Below are positions 25,265 through 33,506 of a stretch of DNA of 64,000 nucleotides, one piece after another (position 1 is the first letter of the stretch; the number at the start of each line of letters is the position of its first letter). The position numbers and the translations under genes were made by a program. The notes beneath the pieces are model-generated. The model had not been told where the DNA came from and searched no databases. It saw only the letters and a program-made list of their open reading frames with translations. The stretch comes from Lentzea albidocapillata. Lineage in GTDB: Bacteria; Actinomycetota; Actinomycetes; Mycobacteriales; Pseudonocardiaceae. Location of the stretch: NCBI RefSeq assembly GCF_000719115.1, contig NZ_JOEA01000003.1, positions 344,160-408,159 on the forward strand, written 5' to 3'.

Positions 25265-26089
25265 ATGACCGTGGAAGCCGCGGCTCCCGCCGGTCGCGAC
25301 CGGCTCGGCCCGCTCATCATCACGATCTTCGGCCTCTACGCGCGCGGCGAGCACAACTGGCTCTCCGTGGCCTCCGTCGTCCAGCTCATGGCCGACCTCG
25401 GCGTGGACGGCCAGGCCGCCCGGTCCTCAATCTCCCGCCTGAAGCGCCGGGGCGTCGTCCGGGCCGAACGCCGCGACGGCGCCGGCTACGCCCTGGCCGA
25501 GTCCACACTGGAGACCCTGGCCGAGGGCGACACCCGCATCTTCGAACGCCGCCGGGCCACCACCGAGGACGGCTGGCTCGTGGTCGTGTTCTCCGTGCCC
25601 GAGTCCGAACGCGAGAAGCGCCACGCCCTGCGCACCAGCCTGACCCAGCTCGGCTTCGGCACCACGGCCCCCGGCGTGTGGGTGGCACCGGGCAACCTGG
25701 CCACCGAGACCCGCCGCACCCTGGAGCGCCGCGGGTTGTCCGAGTACGTGGACATCTTCACCGGCGACCACTTCGCGTTCGGCGACCTGCGCTCCAAGGT
25801 CCGCGCCTGGTGGGACCTGGACGAACTGGCCGACCTGTACGCCGACTTCCTGCGCCGCCACCGCCCCGTCCTGGATGCCGGCATCACCTCACCCGAGCAG
25901 GCGTTCCAGACGTACGTGCCGATGCTCACCGCGTGGCGCCGCCTGCCGTACAGCGACCCCGGCCTTCCTCTCTCGCTGCTGCCTCCCGGCTGGAACGGCG
26001 TCACGGCCGAGGCCCTGTTCGAGCAGCTCAACACCACTTTGAGCGCACCTGCCCGCGAACACGCGCTGGCCGTGATTCACGGCCGTTAG
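25265..26089 (+). CDS. PaaX-family transcriptional repressor
   Basis: This 274-residue GntR-like winged-helix protein of the PaaX family has RLGPLIITIFGLYARGEHNW, then QAARSSISRLKRRGVVRAERR (DNA-binding helix), and the PaaX C-terminal domain with WWDLDELADLYADFLRRHRP. PaaX proteins are displaced by aryl-CoA thioesters, which fits a locus that starts with an aryl-CoA ligase. The ATG at 25265 is unusually far (17-25 nt) from GAGGAGAGG; a CTG at 25250, in frame and 4-6 nt behind that site, may be the true start. It ends in a convergent overlap with the VanY-like gene. Confidence 0.9.
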   Translation: MTVEAAAPAGRDRLGPLIITIFGLYARGEHNWLSVASVVQLMADLGVDGQAARSSISRLKRRGVVRAERRDGAGYALAESTLETLAEGDTRIFERRRATTEDGWLVVVFSVPESEREKRHALRTSLTQLGFGTTAPGVWVAPGNLATETRRTLERRGLSEYVDIFTGDHFAFGDLRSKVRAWWDLDELADLYADFLRRHRPVLDAGITSPEQAFQTYVPMLTAWRRLPYSDPGLPLSLLPPGWNGVTAEALFEQLNTTLSAPAREHALAVIHGR

Positions 26090-26613
26090 CCGGCGTTGCT
26101 CTGCGGCTGCGGACACTGGCCACCAGGCGTCGTCAGCAGCTCGAAGTGCCACATCTCGTTGGCGTAGGCCTGGCACAACCCGTAGTCCGAACCGTGCTGG
26201 ATGAGCCAGTCGTCGGCGTTCGTCGGCCCGATGTCGATCGCCTTGCCCGTGACGTGCGCGGACTTGTCCGGCGGGTGCACCCACCGCCGCGCTTCCTTCT
26301 CGCTGCGGTACAGCTCGACGGCCTCGTCCAGCAGCCGCTGCTGGTACTCCGGGCTGCGCCAGCCCGACGTCACCCGCAACTCGACCCCGGCGAGCTTCGC
26401 GTCCGCCGCCGCCTTCCGCATGGCGGCGAGCAGCGCGGGATCGAGGCGGGCGATCGCGGCGTGCTTGTCGTCGTCCAGCGAGATGCTCTCGTTCTCCGGG
26501 ATGCTGCCGTCTTCGGTCATCTTCATCTGGAGGCTCGCCGCCTGCGGTCCGGCGGGTGCGCAGGCCGTCACCACCGCGAGCAGGAGCACCGTCCAAATTC
26601 CTTTACCAGTCAC
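26086..26613 (-). CDS. D-Ala-D-Ala carboxypeptidase-like lipoprotein (peptidase M15, VanY type)
   Basis: This 175-residue protein has a lipoprotein signal: MTGKGIW, a hydrophobic run, and lipobox VTAC with C18. The M15 zinc peptidase motifs are intact: SAHVTGKAIDIG (S-x-H-x2-G-x-A-x-D) and EMWHFEL, with the R of RVTSGWRSPEYQQRL. It should sit on the outer face of the membrane and trim peptidoglycan stem peptides. Its stop (TAA, 26086-26088) overlaps the PaaX stop tail-to-tail. It is not part of the aryl-CoA pathway. Confidence 0.88.
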   Translation of the reverse strand: MTGKGIWTVLLLAVVTACAPAGPQAASLQMKMTEDGSIPENESISLDDDKHAAIARLDPALLAAMRKAAADAKLAGVELRVTSGWRSPEYQQRLLDEAVELYRSEKEARRWVHPPDKSAHVTGKAIDIGPTNADDWLIQHGSDYGLCQAYANEMWHFELLTTPGGQCPQPQSNAG

Positions 26614-26662
26614 GACTTCGAGCGTTCAGGAGCGATGTCGCCGGACGGCCAGCGGAATGTGC

Positions 26663-26676
26663 TCGTTGTGCAACGA
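26663..26676. promoter_or_regulatory. Palindrome between the VanY-like and glutathione peroxidase genes
   Basis: TCGTTG-TG-CAACGA is a perfect inverted repeat with 6-bp arms in the 132-bp divergent intergenic region. It lies 50 bp from the minus-strand start and 70 bp from the plus-strand start. It could be a regulator site for either gene. No regulator is encoded next to it, so the binder is unknown. Confidence 0.35.
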
Positions 26677-26745
26677 ACCGTCGACAGCAGGCGGACCTGG
26701 ACTGGCCGCTCCCGGTGAGCGGGAGGCATGAACTACGTTGGTGGC

Positions 26746-27231
26746 ATGGAGATCTACGACATCCCGGTCCAGACGCTCGCGGGCGAGCCCGGCGACCTGA
26801 GCGCGGTGCGGGGCAAGGTGGCGCTGGTCGTCAACGTCGCCTCCCGGTGTGGCCTCACCCCGCAGTACGCGGGTCTGGAGCGGTTGCAGGAGAAGTACGG
26901 GACCGAGGGTTTCTCCGTGGTCGGCTTCCCGTGCAACCAGTTCATGGGCCAGGAGCCGGGCACGTCCGAGGAGATCGCCACGTTCTGCTCGGCCACCTAC
27001 GGGGTGTCGTTCCCCCTGTTCGAGAAGATCGAGGTCAACGGGCCGGACCAGCACCCGCTCTACCAGGAGCTGACGAAGCACGCGGACGCCGACGGGACCG
27101 CCGGTGACGTGCAGTGGAACTTCGAGAAGTTCCTCGTCTCGCGGGATGGTCAGGTCATCGCCCGGTTCCGGCCGCGCACCGAGCCCGAGGACGCCGTGAT
27201 CACCGAGGCGATCGAGGCCGCGCTGCGGTAG
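26746..27231 (+). CDS. Glutathione peroxidase family protein (thioredoxin-dependent peroxidase)
   Basis: This 161-residue protein has NVASRCGLTPQYAGLERL with the peroxidatic cysteine, GFPCNQFMGQEPG with the tryptophan/glutamine region and resolving cysteine, and WNFEKFLV with the catalytic Trp and Asn. Cysteine replaces selenocysteine, as usual in bacteria, where thioredoxin or mycothiol systems reduce it. ATG 26746 matches the family N-terminus (MEIYDIPVQTL). ATG 26728 is also in frame, but GGGAGG lies only 2-3 nt before it. It protects against organic peroxides in the cytoplasm. Confidence 0.9.
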   Translation: MEIYDIPVQTLAGEPGDLSAVRGKVALVVNVASRCGLTPQYAGLERLQEKYGTEGFSVVGFPCNQFMGQEPGTSEEIATFCSATYGVSFPLFEKIEVNGPDQHPLYQELTKHADADGTAGDVQWNFEKFLVSRDGQVIARFRPRTEPEDAVITEAIEAALR

Positions 27232-27325
27232 CACTGCGAGTCGTCCTTGTCCCACCAATAGATATCTTGTCGCGCCACGGCGGCCGGCGGAACGTTGAAC
27301 GCCCTACTTCATCCTGATGTAACGG

Positions 27326-28177
27326 TCAGGCGAAAGTCTTCGCCAGCACCTTGTTCACGTGATCGGCGATCTCGTCGGCCGCCTCCTCCAGGGCGAAGTG
27401 ACCGGTGTCGAGCAGCACGACCTCGGCGGAGGGCACGTCCCGGCGGTAGGCCTCGGCGCCGGCCGCGACGAAGAACGTGTCGTTGCGGCCCCAGACGGCG
27501 AGGACGTGTGGCTGCCGTTCGCGCAGCCAGGCCTGCCAGGACGGGTAACGGCCGGGGTTGGTCTGGTAGTCCCACAACAGGGACTTCATGTAGTCGGCGC
27601 GGCCGGGCAGGTCGATGACGGCCTGGTCGGCCAGCGCCTGCTCGGGGTCGATGTTCTCGGGGTCCTTCGCGCCCACCAGCCACTGGTGCCGCGTGCCCTC
27701 CAGGCTGACGACCCAGTCGACGGCGTCCTGGTACTTGGCCTTCTCGCTCCACCACGCGTTCAACGCCTCGGCATCGGGGCCGAAGCCTTCGACGTAGGCG
27801 TTGCCGTTCTGCGTGATCACGGCCTGGACGCGCCGGTCGTGCTCGAGCGCGATCCGGAAGCCGACGGGCGCGCCGAAGTCGAACATGTAGACGGCGTAGT
27901 CGCCGATGCCGAGCAGGTCGATGACCTGGCCCGTGACCTCGGCCAGCCGGTCGAACGTCGGGACGCCGGGCAGCGGGTCGGACGAGCCGAAGCCGGGGTA
28001 GTCGATCGCGACGACGTGCCAGTCGGAGGCGAGGCGGTCGATCAGCCGCACGTAGGCGCGGGTGCTCGACGGAAAGCCGGGCAGCAGCACGATGACGGGC
28101 TTGCTCGCGTCACCGGCCTCGCGCACGAACACCTTCAGGCCGTCGACCTCGACGTGGCGGTGGCGAATCGCGGGCAT
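27326..28177 (-). CDS. Alpha/beta hydrolase with aspartate nucleophile (epoxide hydrolase/dehalogenase-like)
   Basis: This 283-residue protein has the oxyanion-hole loop LLPGFPSSTRAY, nucleophile elbow MFDFGAPVG (Asp as nucleophile), acid in WGRNDTFF and histidine in DTGHFALEE. An aspartate at the elbow places it with epoxide hydrolases and haloalkane/haloacetate dehalogenases and not with esterases. The ATG at 28177 has a GAGGAGA ribosome site. It is divergent from a CGNR-type regulator gene, with repeated CGTTAG half-sites between them, so it is probably the regulator's target. Confidence 0.87.
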   Translation of the reverse strand: MPAIRHRHVEVDGLKVFVREAGDASKPVIVLLPGFPSSTRAYVRLIDRLASDWHVVAIDYPGFGSSDPLPGVPTFDRLAEVTGQVIDLLGIGDYAVYMFDFGAPVGFRIALEHDRRVQAVITQNGNAYVEGFGPDAEALNAWWSEKAKYQDAVDWVVSLEGTRHQWLVGAKDPENIDPEQALADQAVIDLPGRADYMKSLLWDYQTNPGRYPSWQAWLRERQPHVLAVWGRNDTFFVAAGAEAYRRDVPSAEVVLLDTGHFALEEAADEIADHVNKVLAKTFA

Positions 28178-28222
28178 GTCGTTCTCCTCGTGTCGTCCTA
28201 ATGGATAGCACGACCGTATACA

Positions 28223-28293
28223 CGTTAGGTCGCGCGCTGCAAGCGTTCCTGGCGAGAATCTGCTAACGTCTCGATCGTTGCTTCAACCGTTAG
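28223..28293. promoter_or_regulatory. CGTTAG/CTAACG operator cluster
   Basis: Three copies of one hexamer lie in the 124-bp divergent region: CGTTAG (28223-28228), CTAACG (28263-28268) and CGTTAG (28288-28293). The last two form an inverted repeat separated by 19 bp, ending 8 bp before the CGNR-regulator start. The arrangement fits autoregulation plus control of the alpha/beta hydrolase gene. This is inferred from repetition and position only. Confidence 0.5.
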
Positions 28294-28301
28294 GAGACGG
28301 C

Positions 28302-28886
28302 GTGGCCGCGACCTTGCCCGAGTTCCAGGCGGCAGGCTTCCCCATGGGCGCCGAGCCGCTCGTGGCGCTCGACCTGGTGGACACGCACGCGCTGTGCCTG
28401 GACCCGGTCCGGGACCTGCTCGCGGACGAGGCCGGGCACGCGACCTGGTGGGCGCTGCAGGCAGATCGGCTGCCCGGCGCGGCGCCGCCGCCGATGAGCG
28501 CGACCCGCCGGCTCCGAGCGGTGCTGCGGGAGTTGTTCGACGCCCACCTGACCCAGCGCACGCCTGATCCGGCACTGATCGCGGACCTCAACGCCGTCGC
28601 CGCCGCGGTGCCCACAAGCCCGCATCTCGACGGCTGGGGAGCCGAAGCGCGAGCAGGGGTCCGGTGGCACGACGACTACAACGGCCACCCCGCGCTGGCC
28701 GCGATCGCGGGCGAGGCGATCCGGCTGCTGGCCGACCGGAAACGGCTGGACATGTTGCGCGCGTGCGCCAACCCGGCGTGTTCGATGTTGTTCCTGGCGG
28801 AGAACAAGCGCCGGGTCTGGTGCGCTGCCAACGTGTGCGGCAACCGGGCCCGGGTCGCCCGGCACTACGAGCGCACGCGCGCCTGA
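28302..28886 (+). CDS. CGNR zinc-finger (ABATE) transcriptional regulator
   Basis: This 194-residue protein has an N-terminal ABATE-like ligand domain (PLVALDLVDTHALC, then RRLRAVLRELFDA). Its C-terminal CGNR zinc finger has CANPACSMLFL and then VWCAANVCGNRARVARHYER. The cysteine pairs C-x4-C and C-x4-C (with the CGNR motif) are intact. GTG 28302 is preceded by GGAG at 5-6 nt; an earlier TTG lacks a site. It probably represses itself and the divergent hydrolase gene and releases DNA on binding a small hydrophobic ligand. Confidence 0.88.
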   Translation: MAATLPEFQAAGFPMGAEPLVALDLVDTHALCLDPVRDLLADEAGHATWWALQADRLPGAAPPPMSATRRLRAVLRELFDAHLTQRTPDPALIADLNAVAAAVPTSPHLDGWGAEARAGVRWHDDYNGHPALAAIAGEAIRLLADRKRLDMLRACANPACSMLFLAENKRRVWCAANVCGNRARVARHYERTRA

Positions 28887-28965
28887 TCGTCCACATCGGA
28901 CGAGACCCCTCACGAACGCACCGCTGAGGTCACCCGTCCGTGCACACGGGGTAGCGTGCCGCCGC

Positions 28966-29682
28966 ATGAGTGCGCGCTTCCAGGAACTCGACTACCGCCA
29001 GACCCCGCTGGGTGAGCTGAGCCTGCGCCGCCGGCTCGAACCCGGCACCGGCAGGGAGATCCACGAGATCAAGCTCAACGAAGAGTTCCTGATGTCGAGC
29101 CTGTTCACCGTCGCCGAGGTCGAACTGGCCCACCTCGCACTCGCGGAACTGTCCGGGGACTCGCTGAACGTGGTCGTGGGCGGCCTCGGTCTCGGCTACA
29201 CGGCACAGACGGTGCTGGAACACTCGAACGTCGGCTCGCTGCTGGTCGTCGACGCCCTCGGCGAGGTGATCGAGTGGCATCAGCAGGGCCTCATCCCCGC
29301 CGGGAGGACGCTGGCGGCCGACGAGCGGTGCCAGCTGGTCCACGGCGACTTCTTCGCCCTGACCCGCTCCGGAGAGGGTTTCGACGCGGCGGCGCCGGGC
29401 AGGCTGTTCGACGCCATCGTCGTCGACATCGACCACTCACCACGCCACCTGCTGCACCCGTCCAATGCCGACTTCTACACCGCCGAAGGCGCTCAGCGCC
29501 TCGCCGCGCTGCTCACGCCCGGCGGGGTGTTCGCGTTGTGGTCCAACGACCCGCCCGAGGACGAGTACGCCGCCACTCTCGCCACGGTCTTCACCGACGT
29601 GCGGGCCGAGGTCGTCACCTTCCCGAATCCGCTGCAGGAAAGGGATTCGACGAACACCGTCTACCTCGCGCGGCGCCGCTGA
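28966..29682 (+). CDS. Spermidine synthase-like methyltransferase-fold protein
   Basis: This 238-residue protein has a Rossmann-like core: LNVVVGGLGLGYTAQTVLEH (about 65-84), LLVVDALGEVIEWH, and FDAIVVDIDHSPRHLL. It resembles the catalytic domain of spermidine synthase and related actinobacterial proteins annotated only as such. The polyamine-binding residues cannot be verified. ATG 28966 starts it. Its last 68 nt overlap a VOC gene on the other strand. Confidence 0.75.
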   Translation: MSARFQELDYRQTPLGELSLRRRLEPGTGREIHEIKLNEEFLMSSLFTVAEVELAHLALAELSGDSLNVVVGGLGLGYTAQTVLEHSNVGSLLVVDALGEVIEWHQQGLIPAGRTLAADERCQLVHGDFFALTRSGEGFDAAAPGRLFDAIVVDIDHSPRHLLHPSNADFYTAEGAQRLAALLTPGGVFALWSNDPPEDEYAATLATVFTDVRAEVVTFPNPLQERDSTNTVYLARRR

Positions 29683-30343
29683 CCTCGGTGGCCGACCTCC
29701 CCGCAGAGCTCGGCATCCGCTCACGCGCCGAGCCGGCCGGCTGCCCTGACGCCCACGCGAACCCGTCGGGGTCGGTGAAGTCGCCGGCGCCGATCATCAC
29801 GATCCGGTGCGAACCCGAACCCTCGGGCGCCACCCCGGCGTCCTTGGCGAGCGCGCGCCGCCGGTATAGCCCCAGCTTCACGGTGCCGGCCGCGGCGAAC
29901 TGGACGTACATGCGGCCGAAGCTCTTCTCCACGGTGAAGCCCTGGTCGACGTAGCACTGCCTGCTCGCGGCAATGTCCGTCGTGCCGAGCAGCAGCACGA
30001 CGTCACCGATCTGCCCGGTGGCCGGTCCGGTGTTCTCCTTCGCCGAGGTCGCGACCTTCCAGATGGTGCCGTCCGGCGCCTGCACGACCCCGCCGTAGCC
30101 CCACATCGACTTCCCGGCTGGCTTGAGCACGGTCGCGCCGGCGTCGAGCGCGCCGCCGATCAGCAGGTCGACGTCCGCGGGCTGCGCCACCGTGAGGGAC
30201 AGGGTGAAGCCGCGGAAGCCGGTGGCCGGTTCCTGCGAGGCCCGCAGGCGCAGCCGGGAGCCGAGCCCGAAAGCGTTGGCGTAGAAGCGTTCGGCGGCAG
30301 CAAGGTCGGCCACTTCGAGGGTGATCGCGTCGAATGAGGTCAT
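29615..30343 (-). CDS. VOC (glyoxalase/bleomycin-resistance) family protein
   Basis: This 242-residue protein contains two vicinal-oxygen-chelate units: FDAITLEVADLAAAERFYANAF with APDGTIWKVATSA, then DVVLLLGTTDIAASRQCYVDQGF with DPDGFAWAS. The last roughly 35 residues (from SARERMP) are low-complexity and extend over the spermidine synthase-like gene by 68 nt. The folded part thus ends before the overlap, and the tail may simply be read-out until a stop. The metal ligands look incomplete, so an enzymatic role is uncertain. Confidence 0.75.
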   Translation of the reverse strand: MTSFDAITLEVADLAAAERFYANAFGLGSRLRLRASQEPATGFRGFTLSLTVAQPADVDLLIGGALDAGATVLKPAGKSMWGYGGVVQAPDGTIWKVATSAKENTGPATGQIGDVVLLLGTTDIAASRQCYVDQGFTVEKSFGRMYVQFAAAGTVKLGLYRRRALAKDAGVAPEGSGSHRIVMIGAGDFTDPDGFAWASGQPAGSARERMPSSAGRSATEVSGAARGRRCSSNPFPAADSGR

Positions 30344-30397
30344 GCCGGAAACGCTAGGCGCCGCCCTGGGACCGATGCTTCTCGATTCCTGACCGGC

Positions 30398-31327
30398 TCA
30401 CGGCAGCAACCGCGGCACCACCCGCACATAGATGACCATGCCGACCACCTCGACCAGTGTCTGTGTCACCACCACAACCCCGGCTACGTCACCGGGCAAC
30501 GCCAGCGCCAGCGGCAGCACCACCAGCGAGTTGCGCGTGGCCCCCGTGAACACGATCGCGCGACCCGACGCCACGTCCAGGCGGACCACCTTCGCGACGG
30601 CCGGCCCGGCGAAGGCCATGACCACGAGGAACACCACGTAGAACGGCACCACCCGCGCGACCTGCGGCAGGTCGTCGCCGAGCTTCGGCACCTGCGAGGC
30701 CACCACCGTGAACAGGGTCGCGGCCATCAACGGCACCATCGTGGTACTGATCGCGCCGATGATCCGCTCCGCCCTGGCCTGGGTGAGCCACGCCAGCGTC
30801 AGCGGGATCGCGATCAGTACCACGAACGCCTCGACGAACGGCCCGGGTTCGACGACGGCCAGGTCAGAGCCGAGAAAGAGCCACAGGTAACCGGGCAGCA
30901 GCACCATCTGCGCGAGCAGCAGCAACGGCGTGGCCGCGAGCAGGCGCCGGCTGTCACCGCCGGCCAGTCCGCTGAACACGATCACGTAGTCGACGCACGG
31001 CGTGAGGAGAACCAACAGCACGCCCAGCCGCACGGCCTGATCGTCCGGCAGGAACGCGAAGAGCGCGGCGACCACCAACGGCACAACCACGAAGTTCACG
31101 ACGAGAGCGGCCCCGAGGAACCGCCCCGCCCGCAGCGAACGCCCGAGTTCGGCCACCGGCACCTGCAGGAACGTCACGTACAGCAGGACCGCCAGCACGG
31201 GATTGATGGCGTGTTCGAGGGCAGGGCCGGCATCGGGGGCCGCCCAGCCGGCCACCCCTCCCGCCGCCAGCGCGCCGAGGTAGACGGCGACCTGGTGACG
31301 TTCCAAGCCCGCGACGAACCCCGGCAC
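30398..31327 (-). CDS. BASS/ACR3-family transporter (arsenic resistance-like)
   Basis: This 309-residue membrane protein has about ten hydrophobic helices. The family signature LLTPCVDYVIVFSGLAGGD carries the conserved cysteine at the helix break that in ACR3 arsenite exporters is essential. GATRNSLVVLPLALALP forms the second broken helix. Arsenite efflux is the usual annotation for this subgroup. There is no ArsR or arsenate reductase gene nearby, so the substrate is uncertain. Confidence 0.8.
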   Translation of the reverse strand: MPGFVAGLERHQVAVYLGALAAGGVAGWAAPDAGPALEHAINPVLAVLLYVTFLQVPVAELGRSLRAGRFLGAALVVNFVVVPLVVAALFAFLPDDQAVRLGVLLVLLTPCVDYVIVFSGLAGGDSRRLLAATPLLLLAQMVLLPGYLWLFLGSDLAVVEPGPFVEAFVVLIAIPLTLAWLTQARAERIIGAISTTMVPLMAATLFTVVASQVPKLGDDLPQVARVVPFYVVFLVVMAFAGPAVAKVVRLDVASGRAIVFTGATRNSLVVLPLALALPGDVAGVVVVTQTLVEVVGMVIYVRVVPRLLP

Positions 31328-31407
31328 AGCACCCCCCGATCAGATGATCAGGACGATATCGGCAGCGGGCAGGACGGCGAGCAGGCCACCGATCGACGAC
31401 GCCTGGA

Positions 31408-31791
31408 TCACCCGTCCCGCTCCAAGGCTGTGTCCATCCGGAGGAACTCGGTGATGCGAAGCGCCTTGGGTGGCCGTTTCACCTCGACGGCCAGCGCCTC
31501 GAACGCCTCCGCCTCGCTCACCACGCGCGGCGCGGTCACCTCGACCTCCTCTCCGTTGATCGTGAGCTTCGCCTGCCCGGCTGCTAGCACGTTGCGGACC
31601 CAGTCCGAACGCGAGCCGTAGACCAGGACGACCAGGTAGCCACCCTCGACCGGGTGCGCCTCCATCGGGGTGCGGTAGGGCATTCCCGAACTGCGGCCGA
31701 CGTGGGTGAGCACCGCCCACTTGCCGCTCTTCACCGCGCGCGGGTTGAACACGCGCTTGTTGATGTGACCCCACCATCTGGGCATAGGCAT
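31408..31791 (-). CDS. Deazaflavin (F420)-dependent nitroreductase family protein
   Basis: This 127-residue split-barrel protein of the Ddn group has the features VLTHVGRSSGMPYRTPMEA and YLVVLVYGSRSDWVRNVLAAG, where the conserved W-x2-N contacts F420. ATG 31791 has AGGAG behind it. F420H2-dependent reduction of quinones or enones is known for the family; the specific substrate is unknown. It is divergent from the SUKH-like gene by 63 nt. Confidence 0.87.
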   Translation of the reverse strand: MPMPRWWGHINKRVFNPRAVKSGKWAVLTHVGRSSGMPYRTPMEAHPVEGGYLVVLVYGSRSDWVRNVLAAGQAKLTINGEEVEVTAPRVVSEAEAFEALAVEVKRPPKALRITEFLRMDTALERDG

Positions 31792-31854
31792 GTCGGACTC
31801 CTCTCCTGCTCCAAGACGCGATCGGGGGCCGAGTTGTTGAAGTAGCGTGCGCGC

Positions 31855-32397
31855 GTGGAGATCACTGAAGACCGCGCCTTCCCCGCCGCGCTGACCGCGC
31901 TCAGCGGCATCGGCTTCCCGTGGGAGTACGACGAGAAGACCGACGAACCCTCGCCGAGCAACATTGACTACGAGCCGTACCAGGAGTTCGAGTCCGCGGA
32001 GGAGACGACCGACTGGATCAGGTCGTGGACGGGCAACAAGGACATGGACGGCGACGCGTTCCGGACGTTCGGGCAGGACGGCACCGGTGGGCTCGCCGTG
32101 CTGTGGCTGGTGCGGGAGGGGCCGCTGACCGCGCAGCCCGTCGTGTTCTTCGGGTCGGAGGGTGAGGTCGGGCCCGTCGCGTCGAGCCTGGGCGAGTTCC
32201 TCTGGTTGCTCGCGGGCGGCGTGGGGCCGCTGGAGGCCGTCCAGTTCGGGGCGGACAGCGGTGTGCCGAACGCGGAACTGCGGGCGGTCGCGGAGAAGTA
32301 CTCCGGGATCGGGCCGCGCACCCCGGCTGAGGTGCTGACGGCCGCGCGCCAGGAGTTCCCCGGCTTCGTGGAGACCGTGGACTCCTGGTGCCGCTAG
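31855..32397 (+). CDS. SUKH/SMI1-like hypothetical protein
   Basis: This 180-residue acidic protein has no signal peptide. The centre, GQDGTGGLAVLWLV followed by QPVVFFGSEGEVGPVASSLGEFLWLLAGG, resembles SUKH-type proteins, which often act as immunity or adaptor proteins. No toxin gene is adjacent. It starts with GTG 31855 and has no strong ribosome site. Its stop overlaps the GT87 stop by 4 nt tail-to-tail. The fold assignment is by eye. Confidence 0.65.
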   Translation: MEITEDRAFPAALTALSGIGFPWEYDEKTDEPSPSNIDYEPYQEFESAEETTDWIRSWTGNKDMDGDAFRTFGQDGTGGLAVLWLVREGPLTAQPVVFFGSEGEVGPVASSLGEFLWLLAGGVGPLEAVQFGADSGVPNAELRAVAEKYSGIGPRTPAEVLTAARQEFPGFVETVDSWCR

Positions 32398-33506
32398 AAG
32401 CCGACGGCTGAACGGGATTCCAGGCGGGAGTCCCGTTCGACCTTGCCCCGCACGACACTTCGCCAAGCGCACCAGCCGAGGAACGCGAGGCCCAGCCAGA
32501 CATAGGCGTTGCCGGCGACGTGCTGCCACCACGTCCACGCCAGTTCCCGGTCGCCCGCCGTGGGCAGCAGCCAGTGCGGGCCGACCGCGAACACCGCCGC
32601 GACCGCGATCCGCACGCGGCCGTTCACCAGCAGCAACGCGGGCGCGATCCACACCCAGTGGTGCGACCAGGACACCGGCGAGATCAGCAGACCCGCTGCC
32701 GCGACCGCGACGACGGCGGTGAGGTCGTCGCGCAGCCGGGGCAACAGCACGACGGTCAGCACGAGCACCGCCGCGACGGCGGCGAACCACACGACCTCGG
32801 GTGCCCCGAGCCGGAACAACAGTCCCCGCAACGACTGGTTCGCGCTGTAGGCGAGGCCGCCGACGCGCTCCGGGTCGAGCATCGCGTGGAACCAGAACTG
32901 CTTCGACTGCCCCGGTGCCACGACCCAAGCGAGCAGACCGCACCCCGCGAACGCCGCCGCGGCGGTCAGCGTGGGCCGCCATCGCTTGCGGGACAGGAAG
33001 AACAGCACGAAGATCGCCGGGGTCAGCTTGATCGCGGCGGCCACTCCGATGAGCAGGCCGCGTGGCCACGGGGTGCGCGGCAGCAGGCAGTCGGCGGCGA
33101 CCAGGCCGAACAGGATCAGGTTGACCTGACCCATGTCGAGAGTGATCCGCAGTGGTTCGAGCAGCAGGCACAGCGCGACCAGGCCGAGACCCGTGCGGAG
33201 GTTCGGTGCCGCCACGAGGCAGGCTGCCGTGAAGAGTGCGATGCCCACCGCGGTGAACACCAAAGCGTTGAGCGGCAATGGAAACGGGGTCAGTCCGCTG
33301 AACAGCATCGCCGCGAACGGCGGGTAGGTGAACGGCAGGCCCCTGGGGCCCTGGAAGTCTGCGGTGTAGAGGTCGGTGCCCGCCTGCCACGCTTCTCCGC
33401 CCGCGAGGTAGACCCGCAGGTCGAGCACGCCGTCACCGAAGCTGCGCGCGCACACCCAGACGAGCACGCAGGCGGCCACGGCGACCCAGCAGATCCGGCG
33501 GGTCAT
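32394..33506 (-). CDS. GT87-family (DUF2029) polyprenol-phosphate-mannose mannosyltransferase-like protein
   Basis: This 370-residue integral membrane protein has roughly ten spans. An early acidic/aromatic segment (LDLRVYLAGGEAWQAG, then DLYT) and LPFTYPPFAAMLFS match the GT-C fold of GT87 enzymes. LDMGQVNLILFGLVAADC and AAAIKLTPAIFVLFFL are family hallmarks. GT87 enzymes transfer mannose or arabinose from polyprenyl phosphates to glycolipids outside the membrane. ATG 33506 overlaps the VanZ stop (ATGA). Confidence 0.85.
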   Translation of the reverse strand: MTRRICWVAVAACVLVWVCARSFGDGVLDLRVYLAGGEAWQAGTDLYTADFQGPRGLPFTYPPFAAMLFSGLTPFPLPLNALVFTAVGIALFTAACLVAAPNLRTGLGLVALCLLLEPLRITLDMGQVNLILFGLVAADCLLPRTPWPRGLLIGVAAAIKLTPAIFVLFFLSRKRWRPTLTAAAAFAGCGLLAWVVAPGQSKQFWFHAMLDPERVGGLAYSANQSLRGLLFRLGAPEVVWFAAVAAVLVLTVVLLPRLRDDLTAVVAVAAAGLLISPVSWSHHWVWIAPALLLVNGRVRIAVAAVFAVGPHWLLPTAGDRELAWTWWQHVAGNAYVWLGLAFLGWCAWRSVVRGKVERDSRLESRSAVGF

